From Pelistega ratti (GTDB lineage Bacteria; Pseudomonadota; Gammaproteobacteria; Burkholderiales; Burkholderiaceae_B), in NCBI RefSeq assembly GCF_009833965.1, contig NZ_CP047165.1, forward strand, positions 1,240,001 to 1,304,000: a stretch of 64,000 nucleotides of DNA, written 5' to 3'. The translations under genes and the position numbers were made by a program. Positions 1 to 9,355 of the stretch are shown here, piece after piece; within the stretch, counting starts at the first letter, position 1, and every line of letters begins with the position of its first letter. The notes beneath the pieces were generated by a model. That model was not told the DNA's origin, searched no databases, and was given only the letters and a program-made list of their open reading frames with translations.

Positions 1-65
1 TATTTTTATAGGCTTTATAAATCAATAATAAGAAACACTACTTACGATAATATTTATTTTAATAA

Positions 66-785
66 CTAGTCATGCTGTGAAGGTGTCCACAGTGTTGTAC
101 CACCAGAGGCTTTTTCTAGTGCCTCTACATAGGCTTGGTGTGCGGATAACTCTTCTTCATTCGCATAAATAATAGGCAAAGCATTAACAGTTGCTGCATC
201 TAATTGTCGCACTATATCTGCCTTTTTCTCATTATTTTCATGCATTTCTAAACTCAAACCAAACTGTTGGCGTGTCATGGCAATATAAACATCAGCCAAT
301 AACTCTGAGTCTAGTAAAGCCCCATGAAGCTCACGATGACTATTATCAATTTCAAAACGTGCACATAACGCATCTAAACTAAGACGCTTAACGCCAGGAA
401 TTAATTCCTTAGCGAGCACTAATGTATCCAGAAACTTGGGGACATATTGATGGATAGAAGGATACCCTGCAAGTGCAAATTCATGATTTAAAAAACCAAT
501 ATCAAATGGGGCATTATGTGCAATCATTTCTGCCCCTTTAATATATTCAATAATCTGCTGAATCTGCTGATCAAAAGTAGGATATTGAGATAAAAAATCC
601 GTTGTTAAACCATGCACTTTAAGTGCATCTGGCTCACTATCCCGTTGAGGATTAAAATAGAGGTGTAGATTATTGCCCGTCAATCGACGATCAATAAGCT
701 CTACACACCCTAATTCAATAATACGATTACCGTCTTCTGTTTTAAGACCTGTTGTTTCCGTATCAAAGACAATCTGTCTCATCAT
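66..785 (-). CDS. dnaQ: DNA polymerase III epsilon subunit (3'-5' proofreading exonuclease)
   Basis: Proofreading exonuclease of the replicative polymerase, which removes misincorporated 3' nucleotides. All DEDD-h exonuclease motifs are present: ExoI DTETTG at residues 8-13, ExoII HNAPFD at 90-95, and ExoIII with His154 and Asp159 in HGALLD. The length of 239 aa is close to E. coli DnaQ (243). Translation may start at either of two adjacent Met codons; the second gives the usual MRQIVFDTETTG beginning. It lies 3 bp after fabI on the same strand, so co-transcription is likely. Confidence 0.95.
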   Translation of the reverse strand: MMRQIVFDTETTGLKTEDGNRIIELGCVELIDRRLTGNNLHLYFNPQRDSEPDALKVHGLTTDFLSQYPTFDQQIQQIIEYIKGAEMIAHNAPFDIGFLNHEFALAGYPSIHQYVPKFLDTLVLAKELIPGVKRLSLDALCARFEIDNSHRELHGALLDSELLADVYIAMTRQQFGLSLEMHENNEKKADIVRQLDAATVNALPIIYANEEELSAHQAYVEALEKASGGTTLWTPSQHD

Positions 786-788
786 AAA

Positions 789-1571
789 CTACACAATACC
801 TGATACAACGGTAGAGAAACCATTATCGACATAGATAATTTCACCCGTAATACCTGAGGCTAAATCAGACAATAAGAATGCCGCAGCATTACCAACATCT
901 TCAATCGTAACATTGCGGCGTAATGGTGTATTCGCCTCTACTGTTTCTAGAATTTTTGAGAACCCTTTAATACCAGAAGCGGCTAATGTTTTAATAGGCC
1001 CTGCTGAAATACCATTAGCACGGATCCCTTTAGGCCCAACACTGCTTGCAACATAGCGTACACTAGACTCAAGTGATGCTTTGGCTAAACCCATGGTATT
1101 GTAGTTAGCAATCGCTCTTTCTGCCCCTAAGTAAGTAAGGGTTAATAACGAACCTTTATTTTTTTCAAGTAACGGAAGTGCAGCTTTCGCTAAGGCAGGA
1201 AAACTATAGGCAGAAATATCATGGGCAATATGGAAAGACTCTCGTGAAAACCCTTCTAAAAAATCACCTGAAATCGCTTCACGTGGTGCAAAACCAATAG
1301 AATGAACCAAACCATCTAAACCATCCCAATGTTCAGATAACATGGCAATGGCATGAGCAATACTCTCATCAGAGCTGACATCACAGGGAATAACAATATC
1401 ACTACCAAAAGACTTGGCATATTCAGTTACTCTATCTTTAAAGCGATCACTAACATATGTAAAGGCTAAAGAAGCGCCTTGATCATGACATGCTTTAGCA
1501 ATACCATATGCAATTGAATAGTCAGAAATAAGACCAGTAATGACGATTTTTTTATTAGCTAAAAAACCCAT
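789..1571 (-). CDS. fabI: Enoyl-[acyl-carrier-protein] reductase (NADH)
   Basis: Catalyses the last reduction of each fatty-acid elongation cycle, from trans-2-enoyl-ACP to acyl-ACP using NADH. It is a short-chain dehydrogenase of the FabI type: N-terminal nucleotide-binding segment [21 protein letters not shown] around residues 91-96, and the catalytic Tyr147, Tyr157 and Lys164 in the Y-x6-K spacing characteristic of FabI. The length of 260 aa is normal. It is the first gene before dnaQ. Confidence 0.96.
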   Translation of the reverse strand: MGFLANKKIVITGLISDYSIAYGIAKACHDQGASLAFTYVSDRFKDRVTEYAKSFGSDIVIPCDVSSDESIAHAIAMLSEHWDGLDGLVHSIGFAPREAISGDFLEGFSRESFHIAHDISAYSFPALAKAALPLLEKNKGSLLTLTYLGAERAIANYNTMGLAKASLESSVRYVASSVGPKGIRANGISAGPIKTLAASGIKGFSKILETVEANTPLRRNVTIEDVGNAAAFLLSDLASGITGEIIYVDNGFSTVVSGIV

Positions 1572-1749
1572 TTCTCTATCCTACGATAAAAATATACTGT
1601 TTAAAGAAAAACAATATAGTAAACACAGTATCTGGATATACTAAAATCCGTATAACCATCAACTATTAAATATGATGAAAACCAAATTTTAACATAACGT
1701 TAGAGGGCTATACGGATAAAAACTTCATTATTACCTAATAGAAGTATAT

Positions 1750-3681
1750 TTAGTGATGCAAAGAAGGTAATGTGTACCATCCTTTATCGTACATCATAGA
1801 TGGCCATATTGCATGAGCACGGGCTAATGTAATAAGTGTTTCATCCATTGATTGTACAGGGGTATATGTTTCAGGAGCGGTATAGATAACTTGTTGTGCA
1901 GGTAATAAGGGCTGCAATACCGTCAGAATATCCCCTTTAAGATACCCATAATTATCATTGTATTGCATCATCGCTCTACCGCCAGACATAGCTAACGTTA
2001 AATCTTGACCAATCATAGGGTGTTCTGCTTGAATACCCGCTAATGATAATAGCGTAACAGGCAAATCTAACTGACTCATAATACGATCATCTTGCTTAAC
2101 AGGAACTCCTCCTCCAAGGATAAGTGCCGGAATATGAAAATGTTTTAAAGGCACTAGCGATTGTCCCCAAACACGAGAGTCGTGGTCAGCCACAACTAAA
2201 AATAATGTATCTTTCCAATACGGCGATTGTTTTGCTTTTTCAAAAAATTCACCAATACACCAATCCACATAACGGACAGAGTTTTCTACACTTGCCTCTT
2301 CACCAATAGGTGTAATACGTCCTTTCGGATACTCCCATGGAGTATGATTTGTAACAGTAAAAGCAAGGCTTAACTTAGGGGTTTCCAGATCATCCATTAA
2401 AACTTCATGTAATTTGGCAAACATATCTTCATCTGATACCCCCCATGTTCCCTCAAAAACAGGTTGGCTAAAACTCGCACGATCATAAATCTCTTTAAAC
2501 CCATTCCCTAGGAAGAAAGAACGCATATTGTCAAAATGCGACTCACCTCCATAGATAAAACTTGAACGATACCCTAATGGATTTAATAATTGAGCCAAGG
2601 TAAAAAAACGAGATTGTGATTTATTTAACCGTAATACAGCATCTGATAAAGTAGGCGGAAAACCACTACTCACCGCCTCTAAACCTCGAACAGAACGAGT
2701 TCCTGTCGCATAGCACCGCTTAAATGCCCAACCTTCCTGCATTAAACGATCAAAACAAGGGGATAAATTTTGCCCTCCTAAACTACCAATATATTGCGCA
2801 CCTAAACTTTCTTGAACAATCAATACAATATTCTTATAGCGTTGTGTTGCTTTTTGCTCTGATAAACTATTTTCCACTGAAGTAGGTACTTGTAAATGCA
2901 AGGAAGGAATATGTAAATTATTAGCAATAGGTGTTATTGACGCCGCTTGATTAACAAGTTTAATCACCTCCTCATCATTCATATTCACATACGCATCACG
3001 AGCAGAACGTTCATTTTTAATACTATAAATCGCATAATACACACTATAGAGAGAATTCAGTGGTAATGTATTGACCATACTATCACCACAATAAGCAACC
3101 GTAGATGGATTAATTGGGCGATGTTGTAATGTTCCTCTAATCATGAGTGTAATGATTGCCGCACTGACTAAGAACTCAACGACTTGCCATATAAAAGTAG
3201 TGCTTCCCCAACTGGGCGATGGTGATTTAAAAAGCTGATATGCCCCATACATAAGTAAAGCAACACTTATTGTTCCCACTATTAGTACAGCTTTAAATCC
3301 TTTCCATAACATACCTAGCACTTCTTGCGGGTGCTTTAAATAATCCACAAAAAGTCGGTTAGGTCGAGTATCATACTCCATAATAAACTGAGCAGAAGCA
3401 ACCTCCGTAATTAAAACGAGTAAGCTCACCAAACAAAACCAAAAAGTTGTTAAAGATTGTGCAATAGCATTACCATCTAACCAAGGTGCAAACAAAGCAA
3501 CCGGAGCAATTAAAATACCGAGTGTTGATAAATCAATCCGTAAACCACCGATAAAAAGAGGCGATAAAGCATATTGTCGTACACGATGCCATTGCCAGAT
3601 AACTAAACCCATTCGCGACAAAGTCAGTATCAGTATCAGAGCTATTGAAAAAGTTAAAATTTGCGCATACATAGTGGTCAC
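1750..3681 (-). CDS. LTA-synthase-family membrane sulfatase / phosphoglycerol transferase-like
   Basis: Inner-membrane enzyme with about five N-terminal transmembrane segments within residues 5-185 and a large periplasmic alkaline-phosphatase/sulfatase-fold domain. Metal and nucleophile positions are visible: Glu291 in IVQESLG, the likely nucleophile Thr328 in ATGTRSVRG, and Asp-His in VVADHDSRVWG. Also typical are SDEDMF and FTVTNHTPWEYP. LtaS relatives in Gram-negative bacteria usually transfer phosphoglycerol or phosphoethanolamine to surface glycans; the substrate here cannot be read from sequence. It appears monocistronic. Confidence 0.8.
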   Translation of the reverse strand: MTTMYAQILTFSIALILILTLSRMGLVIWQWHRVRQYALSPLFIGGLRIDLSTLGILIAPVALFAPWLDGNAIAQSLTTFWFCLVSLLVLITEVASAQFIMEYDTRPNRLFVDYLKHPQEVLGMLWKGFKAVLIVGTISVALLMYGAYQLFKSPSPSWGSTTFIWQVVEFLVSAAIITLMIRGTLQHRPINPSTVAYCGDSMVNTLPLNSLYSVYYAIYSIKNERSARDAYVNMNDEEVIKLVNQAASITPIANNLHIPSLHLQVPTSVENSLSEQKATQRYKNIVLIVQESLGAQYIGSLGGQNLSPCFDRLMQEGWAFKRCYATGTRSVRGLEAVSSGFPPTLSDAVLRLNKSQSRFFTLAQLLNPLGYRSSFIYGGESHFDNMRSFFLGNGFKEIYDRASFSQPVFEGTWGVSDEDMFAKLHEVLMDDLETPKLSLAFTVTNHTPWEYPKGRITPIGEEASVENSVRYVDWCIGEFFEKAKQSPYWKDTLFLVVADHDSRVWGQSLVPLKHFHIPALILGGGVPVKQDDRIMSQLDLPVTLLSLAGIQAEHPMIGQDLTLAMSGGRAMMQYNDNYGYLKGDILTVLQPLLPAQQVIYTAPETYTPVQSMDETLITLARAHAIWPSMMYDKGWYTLPSLHH

Positions 3682-4056
3682 TAGATAAAAATAAAAAGAG
3701 TATTTATTATAAAAGAAACTGTTTATCTATTTTTACTTCTATTACAAATACCATCATATCCCCCTATTGACTTTTATACAAAACTTTATTAGAATGGATA
3801 ACACTGCTTAGTTTATTAACCCAACAAACTATATTAAAAATATCCTTATTTAAGCAGTCCATTTTCAGGTAAAGTTAGCACGCTATTTATTATTATCCTC
3901 TCACTAAGTCGTGCATAAAACAATCCCATTTACACATAGATTATTACTTTTAAGATGTCTGTTTTATTCATACGCCTGAAATATATTTACGTTAATCTAC
4001 ATCTTATTGATATGTGATTAGCTTCTCCAATAATTATTTTTACAAAGGAACTTTTT
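3682..4056. other. Intergenic region, 375 bp
   Basis: AT-rich gap between the start of the sulfatase gene and a small plus-strand ORF. The last ~60 bp carry a plausible promoter for that ORF (TTGATA near 4008, TAATTA near 4031). Nothing else is recognised. Confidence 0.5.
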
Positions 4057-4209
4057 ATGAAATTATTAACTCGTTTACGTGATGAATTTTCTTCACAAAT
4101 TATCGCTCATACAACTGGTTCAACCATCAGTAAAGTACAGCGAAATGCTAAAGTCGCTTCTGCATTATTATCAAAAGCGACCAAAGTAAGTGCTAGTACC
4201 AAAAATTAA
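4057..4209 (+). CDS. Small basic protein of 50 residues, unknown function
   Basis: A short ORF begins MKLLTRLRDEFSSQIIAHTT and ends STKN before TAA. It has a good Shine-Dalgarno sequence (AAAGGA at 4045-4050, about 7 nt before the ATG) and a plausible upstream promoter. It is rich in Lys, Arg, Ser, Thr and Ala and has no signal peptide or membrane segment. It ends one base before the stop of convergent tenA. The family is not recognised. The case for coding rests on the ribosome-binding site, the amphipathic composition and the clean fit in the gap. Confidence 0.5.
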   Translation: MKLLTRLRDEFSSQIIAHTTGSTISKVQRNAKVASALLSKATKVSASTKN

Positions 4210-4210
4210 T

Positions 4211-4873
4211 TTAGGCTAATTGGTGTAAACCCATTTCCCAAAAAGCCACTTCCATTCGAGTGGCAGTTTTAAATATATCAATCAGCTTATCTTGTTGTGC
4301 AGGTGTCAATCCAGACACCATGCACTCAAATTGTTGCTTAGCAATCTCAACAGCTTCTGTGTATTCTTTACTACTATACATCGCTATCCAAGGATAATAA
4401 GGATTATTTTCCTCAATGGTAAAAGGCTGTGCCAACAACCATTCTACTGTTTCAGCGTAACCAACTAAGCAAGGCATCAATGCCGTATATAACTCTGGCA
4501 AAGAACCACTCAAACCACAATCTAACACATACCGTGTATAAGCTACGCAAGCACTGGATTCTGGTTCTTGCAAAAGCTGCTCCTCTGTAATGCCCCATTC
4601 TTTACAATAATCAATATGTAGCCCAATTTCCGTATCTAATAGTGCATTAATACCTGTTTGGGCATAACGCATTTGAGCAAAAGAATGACTTTTATAAATC
4701 GCTAATCCCCACGCTCGAGTAAAGTGCAATAAAAATAAATAATCTTGTTTTAAATAATGCTGAAAGCTTTCTTTTTCTAGCGTACCTTTTGCTAGCAAAC
4801 GAACAAACTCATGTTGTGTATAGGCTTGCCACTCTTGTTTAGCAGCTAATTTTAATTGTTCAAAAAACATCAT
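4211..4873 (-). CDS. tenA: Aminopyrimidine aminohydrolase / thiaminase II (TenA)
   Basis: Hydrolyses degraded thiamin pyrimidines (aminomethyl-HMP to HMP) for salvage. Catalytic positions match B. subtilis TenA: Asp44, Tyr112, Cys135 in MPCLVGYAE, and Glu208 near the C-terminus. The length is 220 aa. A Shine-Dalgarno AGGAGA precedes the ATG. It is on the same strand as the thiYXZ transporter but separated from it by a glycosyltransferase on the opposite strand. No TPP riboswitch was recognised in the 250 bp upstream. ThiD, the next enzyme, is at 49.7 kb. Confidence 0.9.
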   Translation of the reverse strand: MMFFEQLKLAAKQEWQAYTQHEFVRLLAKGTLEKESFQHYLKQDYLFLLHFTRAWGLAIYKSHSFAQMRYAQTGINALLDTEIGLHIDYCKEWGITEEQLLQEPESSACVAYTRYVLDCGLSGSLPELYTALMPCLVGYAETVEWLLAQPFTIEENNPYYPWIAMYSSKEYTEAVEIAKQQFECMVSGLTPAQQDKLIDIFKTATRMEVAFWEMGLHQLA

Positions 4874-5125
4874 ACTCTCCTGATCATTATCTCATTCGGT
4901 GTAATGCATATTTTTACCACAACATGGAAGGATAAGACAATTTTTTACTTATTCTATGTTGAAAATTATTCAATACGGATAATGAAATACTATTCCACCT
5001 TTACTTGGCTAGAAGTCACCTCACTTCACAAGCAAAAACAAAATATCTCTAGTCCCTAAATACGCTTTATCGCTTATTTTCATTATAATATGCCATTAGT
5101 TGATTGTTAAAAGTAAATATAGGTT

Positions 5126-6322
5126 ATGGCAACGAAATCTGATAAAAAAACCATTTGTCTCAATATGATTGTCAAAAATGAATCAGCCATTATTGAACGC
5201 TGCTTAGATTCATTGATTAACCAAATTGATTATTGGGTCATTATCGATACAGGCTCCACAGATAATACACAACAAATTATCAAAGATTATATGCAGAAAC
5301 ATAATATTCTGGGGGAATTGGTGGAGCGCCCTTGGGTTAATTTCTCCCATAATCGTAGTGAAGCATTGGAATTAGCTGAAGATAAAGCGGATTATATTTT
5401 ATTGTGCGATGCCGATATGGTTTTAGAAGTTATTGATCCTAAGTGGAAATCAGAATTAAAAGGCGATCCTTCTTATTTAGTTGTGCAAAAAAATAATACA
5501 TTAAGATACCATAATATTAGATTAGTAAATGGTCGATTAAAAGGAAGAGAGCGTTTTCGCTATTGGGGCGCTACGCACGAATATTGTGATTCTATTGATG
5601 GGAATAATTCTTCTGCCTTTATAAGGGGAATTGAATTTGCAGATTATCAAGATGGTGGGGCAAAAAATGATAAATTTGTGCGTGATATAAGATTACTTAC
5701 CGAAGAAATTAATCGACTCAAAGCATTGGAAAATGCGACTGAAGAAGAAAAAAATAATGCAATGGAAGTTGGGTTATGGCACCGCAGAGAAGGGTTAATT
5801 CAGCGTTGTACATTTTATTTGGCTCAAACTTGGCGTGATTTAGAAGAAAACCAACAGGCATTAGAAACATATAAACAGCGTGTAGCACTTGGTGGTTGGG
5901 TGGAAGAAATTTATTATTCATTACTACAAATAGCACTGCTAAAAATTAAATTAAATAATTCTTTAGATGATATTCATCAGGCATTTTTAGAGGCTTATGA
6001 ATATCGTCCCCAACGAGCAGAAAGTCTCTATTTTTTAGCTCGTCATTTACGTTTAAATAATCGTATTAAATTAGCTTATATTTATGCTTTGACAGCAGTG
6101 AACATACCCAAAAATGAAGATCGATTGTTTATTAATTATGAGGCTTATGGTTGGCAAGCAAAAGATGAATTAGCAGTTGCTGCCTATTGGGTGGAAAATT
6201 ATCAGCTTTGTTATGATTTATGTCTTGAATTACTTGATAATCCTTCTATTCCTGAAAGAGATAAGCAACGTTTTAAAGAAAATCTTAAGTTTGCAGAAGA
6301 AAAATTAGCTCTAAAACAGTAA
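5126..6322 (+). CDS. Family-2 glycosyltransferase with C-terminal helical repeat region
   Basis: The GT-A catalytic domain is at the N-terminus: LNMIVKNESAIIERCLDSLI (residues 12-31), nucleotide-sugar-binding DTGSTD (41-46) and the metal-binding DAD (95-97). The C-terminal half, roughly residues 190-398, is helical and TPR-like, with phrases such as LAQTWRDLEENQQALETYKQ. No membrane segment is seen, so it is probably cytosolic. The acceptor is unknown (lipooligosaccharide or protein). It is oriented against the flanking thiamin genes and followed directly by the remnant of a second gene of the same family. Confidence 0.8.
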   Translation: MATKSDKKTICLNMIVKNESAIIERCLDSLINQIDYWVIIDTGSTDNTQQIIKDYMQKHNILGELVERPWVNFSHNRSEALELAEDKADYILLCDADMVLEVIDPKWKSELKGDPSYLVVQKNNTLRYHNIRLVNGRLKGRERFRYWGATHEYCDSIDGNNSSAFIRGIEFADYQDGGAKNDKFVRDIRLLTEEINRLKALENATEEEKNNAMEVGLWHRREGLIQRCTFYLAQTWRDLEENQQALETYKQRVALGGWVEEIYYSLLQIALLKIKLNNSLDDIHQAFLEAYEYRPQRAESLYFLARHLRLNNRIKLAYIYALTAVNIPKNEDRLFINYEAYGWQAKDELAVAAYWVENYQLCYDLCLELLDNPSIPERDKQRFKENLKFAEEKLALKQ

Positions 6323-6331
6323 TTAACTAAT

Positions 6332-6523
6332 ATGAATAAAAAATTGGTCGGTTTAAATATGATCCGTAATGAAAGCAATATTATTGAATCCATTAAAATT
6401 TTTCATCAATAGACAATAAGAACAGAAAGTTTAGCACTTAAATATCTTCATTTAGTTGAAGATTCACCCTTACCTACGGCAGCAAGATTGATTCTTGAAC
6501 TGGCTAATAAGTTACGTCAATAA
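6332..6523 (+). pseudogene. Remnant of a second family-2 glycosyltransferase gene
   Basis: Starting 10 bp after the intact glycosyltransferase, an ATG opens MNKKLVGLNMIRNESNIIES, which closely resembles the N-terminal LNMIVKNESAIIE motif of that gene. After 26 codons there is an in-frame TAG at 6410-6412. The same frame then continues for 36 codons (ESLALKYLHLVEDSPLPTAA within it) to TAA. This looks like the two ends of a glycosyltransferase gene joined by a large internal deletion. The DXD-bearing core is absent, so no enzyme can be made. Confidence 0.7.
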
Positions 6524-6524
6524 T

Positions 6525-6553
6525 AAGGGCGATAGTAATATATCACCCTTTTA
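6525..6553. terminator. Bidirectional terminator between the glycosyltransferase remnant and thiY
   Basis: Inverted repeat AAGGGCGATA / TATCACCCTT with a 6-nt loop, flanked by T-rich sequence on the plus side. It lies between convergent units. Confidence 0.6.
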
Positions 6554-6566
6554 TTTATCCTACCTA

Positions 6567-7511
6567 TTAAGGTGCTATTGCATAGCTCTCAACAGGCAGT
6601 ACTTTTTTAATCAATGATTGTTGATGCATAAACTCTGCAAAATCAGCATAACGCTTTTCTACTAATTTAGCAGGCTCTTTGGTTAAATACGGTAAAGTAT
6701 CTTTCCATGCACGGCGATTAAGCTCAGTATCTAATACTGCGGGTTTATAGCTAATAAAATCATGCCATGCCTGCTCTGTATCTTGGTGAATATATTGTAC
6801 AGCTTGCGTTAATGCCTGATTAAAACGCTTCCATTTATCCGTTTGGTTTCTATCTTTATTATTTACAACCAAAATTAATTCCTCATACACAGGAACACCA
6901 TGTTCTTCTACAAAAAATGCTCGTCCCGGATGCTGCTCTATATCCATTTGATTCAATTCAAAATTACGAAAAGCACCGATTACCGCATCTGTTTTTTGAG
7001 TAATTAAAGAAGGGGATAAAGACCAATTCACATTAATTAACTCAACATCTTTTAATGATAAACCATGATAGTTCAACATAGCACCAAGAAGCACTTCTTC
7101 AAAACCACCTACAGAAAAACCAACTTTTTTTCCTTTTAAATCCTTAATAGACTGGATATCACTCTTATCCAATACCACTACAGAATTCAATGGATTATCT
7201 ACTAATGTTGCTACACGCGTTAAAGGCAATCCCTCATCAATTTGCATATGTAATTGTGGTTGATAAGTTACCGCCATATCAGCTTTACCTGCAGCCACTA
7301 ATTTAGGTGGCATAGAGGGATCAGCAGGCTCAACCATTTCAACCGCAAGTCCTTGTTCTTTAAAAAAACCCTTTTGTTGTGCAATCACTAAAGGGGCATG
7401 GTCAGGATTAACAAACCAATCCAATAAAACAGTTACTTTCTCACTCGCTTGTGCATGAAGAGAAAATACCGCTAAACTACTGGCTAATACAACTTTTTTT
7501 AAAATTTTCAT
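6567..7511 (-). CDS. thiY: Pyrimidine (HMP precursor) ABC transporter, substrate-binding protein (ThiY/NMT1 family)
   Basis: Periplasmic binding protein of the SsuA/THI5/NMT1 family with a signal peptide (about residues 1-22, ending LHAQASE). The mature start VTVLLDWFVNPDHAPLVIAQ is typical of pyrimidine-precursor binders. YQPQLHMQIDEGLP and VGFSVGGFEEVLLGAMLNYH are family features. It is the third gene after the ATPase and permease and has the same orientation as tenA. The ligand is presumed to be a formylaminopyrimidine or HMP-like thiamin degradation product. Confidence 0.85.
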   Translation of the reverse strand: MKILKKVVLASSLAVFSLHAQASEKVTVLLDWFVNPDHAPLVIAQQKGFFKEQGLAVEMVEPADPSMPPKLVAAGKADMAVTYQPQLHMQIDEGLPLTRVATLVDNPLNSVVVLDKSDIQSIKDLKGKKVGFSVGGFEEVLLGAMLNYHGLSLKDVELINVNWSLSPSLITQKTDAVIGAFRNFELNQMDIEQHPGRAFFVEEHGVPVYEELILVVNNKDRNQTDKWKRFNQALTQAVQYIHQDTEQAWHDFISYKPAVLDTELNRRAWKDTLPYLTKEPAKLVEKRYADFAEFMHQQSLIKKVLPVESYAIAP

Positions 7512-7550
7512 ATAGTTCCTTTGATGAAATAAATACCCTAAATATATAGC

Positions 7551-8297
7551 CTATTTTCCTGCCCATGGGATACTTTTACGCAAAATATAATCCATACTAA
7601 AATAGACAAGTAATGCCATGACGGCTAAAACAAAAAGGCAAGCAAACATCACATCTACTTGCATTCTTGCATTGGCTTGCAACATTAAATAACCAAGTCC
7701 TGAACTAGAACCTACCCACTCCCCTACAATCGCCCCAATAGGTGCAATAGAAGCAGCCACACGCAAACCTGATGCTAATGAAGGTAAAGAGGCTGGTAAC
7801 CGAATATAACGTAATTGTTGCCATGCACTCGCTTGCATAGTCTGTGCAAGGTACAACCATGTACGAGGTGTTTGCCGTAAACCATCATAACATGCCGCCG
7901 TTACGGGGAAAAAGATTATCAAACTCGCCATAATGACCTTGGAAACCATGCCATACCCAAACCATAGCATCAATATAGGCGCTAAAGCAAAAACAGGAAT
8001 AGCTTGGCTGATAACTAAAACAGGCATTAACCACGGACGGATCGCTCGCACCGCCTGTAATAATAAAGCACTCAAAAAACCAGCTGTACTACCTAATAAA
8101 AGCCCAAGGATAATTTCGATTGCAGTTGTTAAAGTATGTTCAGCAATAAGCGCATAACGCTCTGTTAAAACCATATAGACATCAAAAGGGCTTGGTAGAA
8201 TAAATCGAGGGACATGAGTAATCCATATAATCCCTTGCCAGAAAACTAATAACCCAGTCGCAATAATTAACAAACGAATAAAACGGTGCATTAGCAT
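7551..8297 (-). CDS. thiX: Pyrimidine ABC transporter, permease (ThiX)
   Basis: Inner-membrane permease of the SsuC/TauC group with about six hydrophobic segments. The coupling-loop region is seen as LPASLPSLASGLRVAASIAP, followed by GEWVGSSSGLGYLML. The ORF overlaps the end of the ATPase gene by a few bases; an internal Met two codons in (8291) is an alternative start. It couples the ThiZ ATPase to ThiY-bound substrate. Confidence 0.86.
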   Translation of the reverse strand: MLMHRFIRLLIIATGLLVFWQGIIWITHVPRFILPSPFDVYMVLTERYALIAEHTLTTAIEIILGLLLGSTAGFLSALLLQAVRAIRPWLMPVLVISQAIPVFALAPILMLWFGYGMVSKVIMASLIIFFPVTAACYDGLRQTPRTWLYLAQTMQASAWQQLRYIRLPASLPSLASGLRVAASIAPIGAIVGEWVGSSSGLGYLMLQANARMQVDVMFACLFVLAVMALLVYFSMDYILRKSIPWAGK

Positions 8298-9037
8298 AAT
8301 AATGTCTCACTCTCCATCAAGGTTAAGAGCTGATTCTGCCAAAATAACACCTTATGATCATCAAGTTGCCTTGGGGTTGTTGAATCTAACTGTACAATCG
8401 AAGAAAGAAATGGCGACTTATGTTGCATTAGCCAGACCTCTTGACTTAATCGTAAGGCTTCTAATGGATCATGCGTTATTAATAATACTGTCTTATCTCT
8501 TAATAACTGTACAAATAGTTGTTGTAATTGTAGTCGTGTTACCGCATCTAAAGCCGAAAAGGGTTCATCCATTAGCACAATAGGCTTTTCTTCCATTAAG
8601 GTACGAGCAAGTGCCACTCGCTGTCGTTGCCCCCCTGACAATTGATAAGGCATTCGTTGTGCAAAAGCAGCCAAACCCACTTTCGCTAATAGATCTAAGG
8701 CTTTAGCTTTTATAAAATCAGACTTCTCTTGTCGTAAGTGATAGCCTAAATAAACATTTTCAATAACTGTTAGCCAAGGTAAAAGCAAATCATCTTGCGC
8801 CATCCAAGCAATACGATGATGCAAATCATTACCATCATCTGCTTGGATAGTTCCTATTAATTGTTCTTTTTCTAATAAACCAGCTATCGCTTTTAGTAAG
8901 CTACTCTTTCCTATGCCTGAAGCACCCAGAATACTATGCCATTTTCCTGCCGAAAAATGAGCCGATACCCCATTAAAAAGAACTGTCTGTTCATATTGCA
9001 AACCTACTTCCTGTAATAAGATACCGGTTACTTTCAT
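8291..9037 (-). CDS. thiZ: Pyrimidine ABC transporter, ATP-binding protein (ThiZ)
   Basis: ABC ATPase with Walker A GASGIGKS (residues 38-45), Q-loop Gln80, signature LSGGQ (132-136) and Walker B IVLMDEP ending with catalytic Glu157. It belongs to the nitrate/sulfonate/taurine-type importer ATPases. It is first in the operon, with a strong Shine-Dalgarno (AGGGAG) just before the ATG. The assignment to thiamin precursors rests on ThiY and nearby tenA. Confidence 0.86.
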   Translation of the reverse strand: MKVTGILLQEVGLQYEQTVLFNGVSAHFSAGKWHSILGASGIGKSSLLKAIAGLLEKEQLIGTIQADDGNDLHHRIAWMAQDDLLLPWLTVIENVYLGYHLRQEKSDFIKAKALDLLAKVGLAAFAQRMPYQLSGGQRQRVALARTLMEEKPIVLMDEPFSALDAVTRLQLQQLFVQLLRDKTVLLITHDPLEALRLSQEVWLMQHKSPFLSSIVQLDSTTPRQLDDHKVLFWQNQLLTLMESETLLC

Positions 9038-9291
9038 TTGCTCCCTCTTCCCATCCTATATTTATATCAAATAGCATATTCAAAAAATTATGCCATATTT
9101 TTACTTTATTTTCCTAAGATATAATATTAGTTTAACAGTATAGAACGGATAGATTTTTATAAAAATAATGTTTAAAAATGGAATAAGAAAAAATATACCC
9201 TATATCTAAACTAATTTTGATAAAAAGAATAACATTATTATTCTAAAAATACAGAAAAATAATAGATATAGAGTACATGATTGAACACAAC
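9038..9291. other. Intergenic region upstream of thiZ
   Basis: Very AT-rich gap between the thiZ start and the terminator of the downstream-lying DASS transporter gene. It was inspected for a TPP riboswitch (the CTGAGA and ACCTGA boxes). None was recognised on either strand. Confidence 0.4.
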
Positions 9292-9319
9292 AAAAAGGGA
9301 AGAAGTTTCCTTCTTCCCT
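9292..9319 (-). terminator. Intrinsic terminator of the DASS transporter gene
   Basis: Perfect 10-bp arms (AGGGAAGAAG and CTTCTTCCCT) with a 4-nt loop. On the minus strand the hairpin is followed by a T-run. Confidence 0.85.
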
Positions 9320-9355
9320 CTCGTTGCATTCACAATAAAAACGACATCAACACAA

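Noticed and set aside
9040..9110. Possible TPP riboswitch before thiZ
   Set aside because: The conserved CTGAGA and ACCTGA-type boxes are not present.
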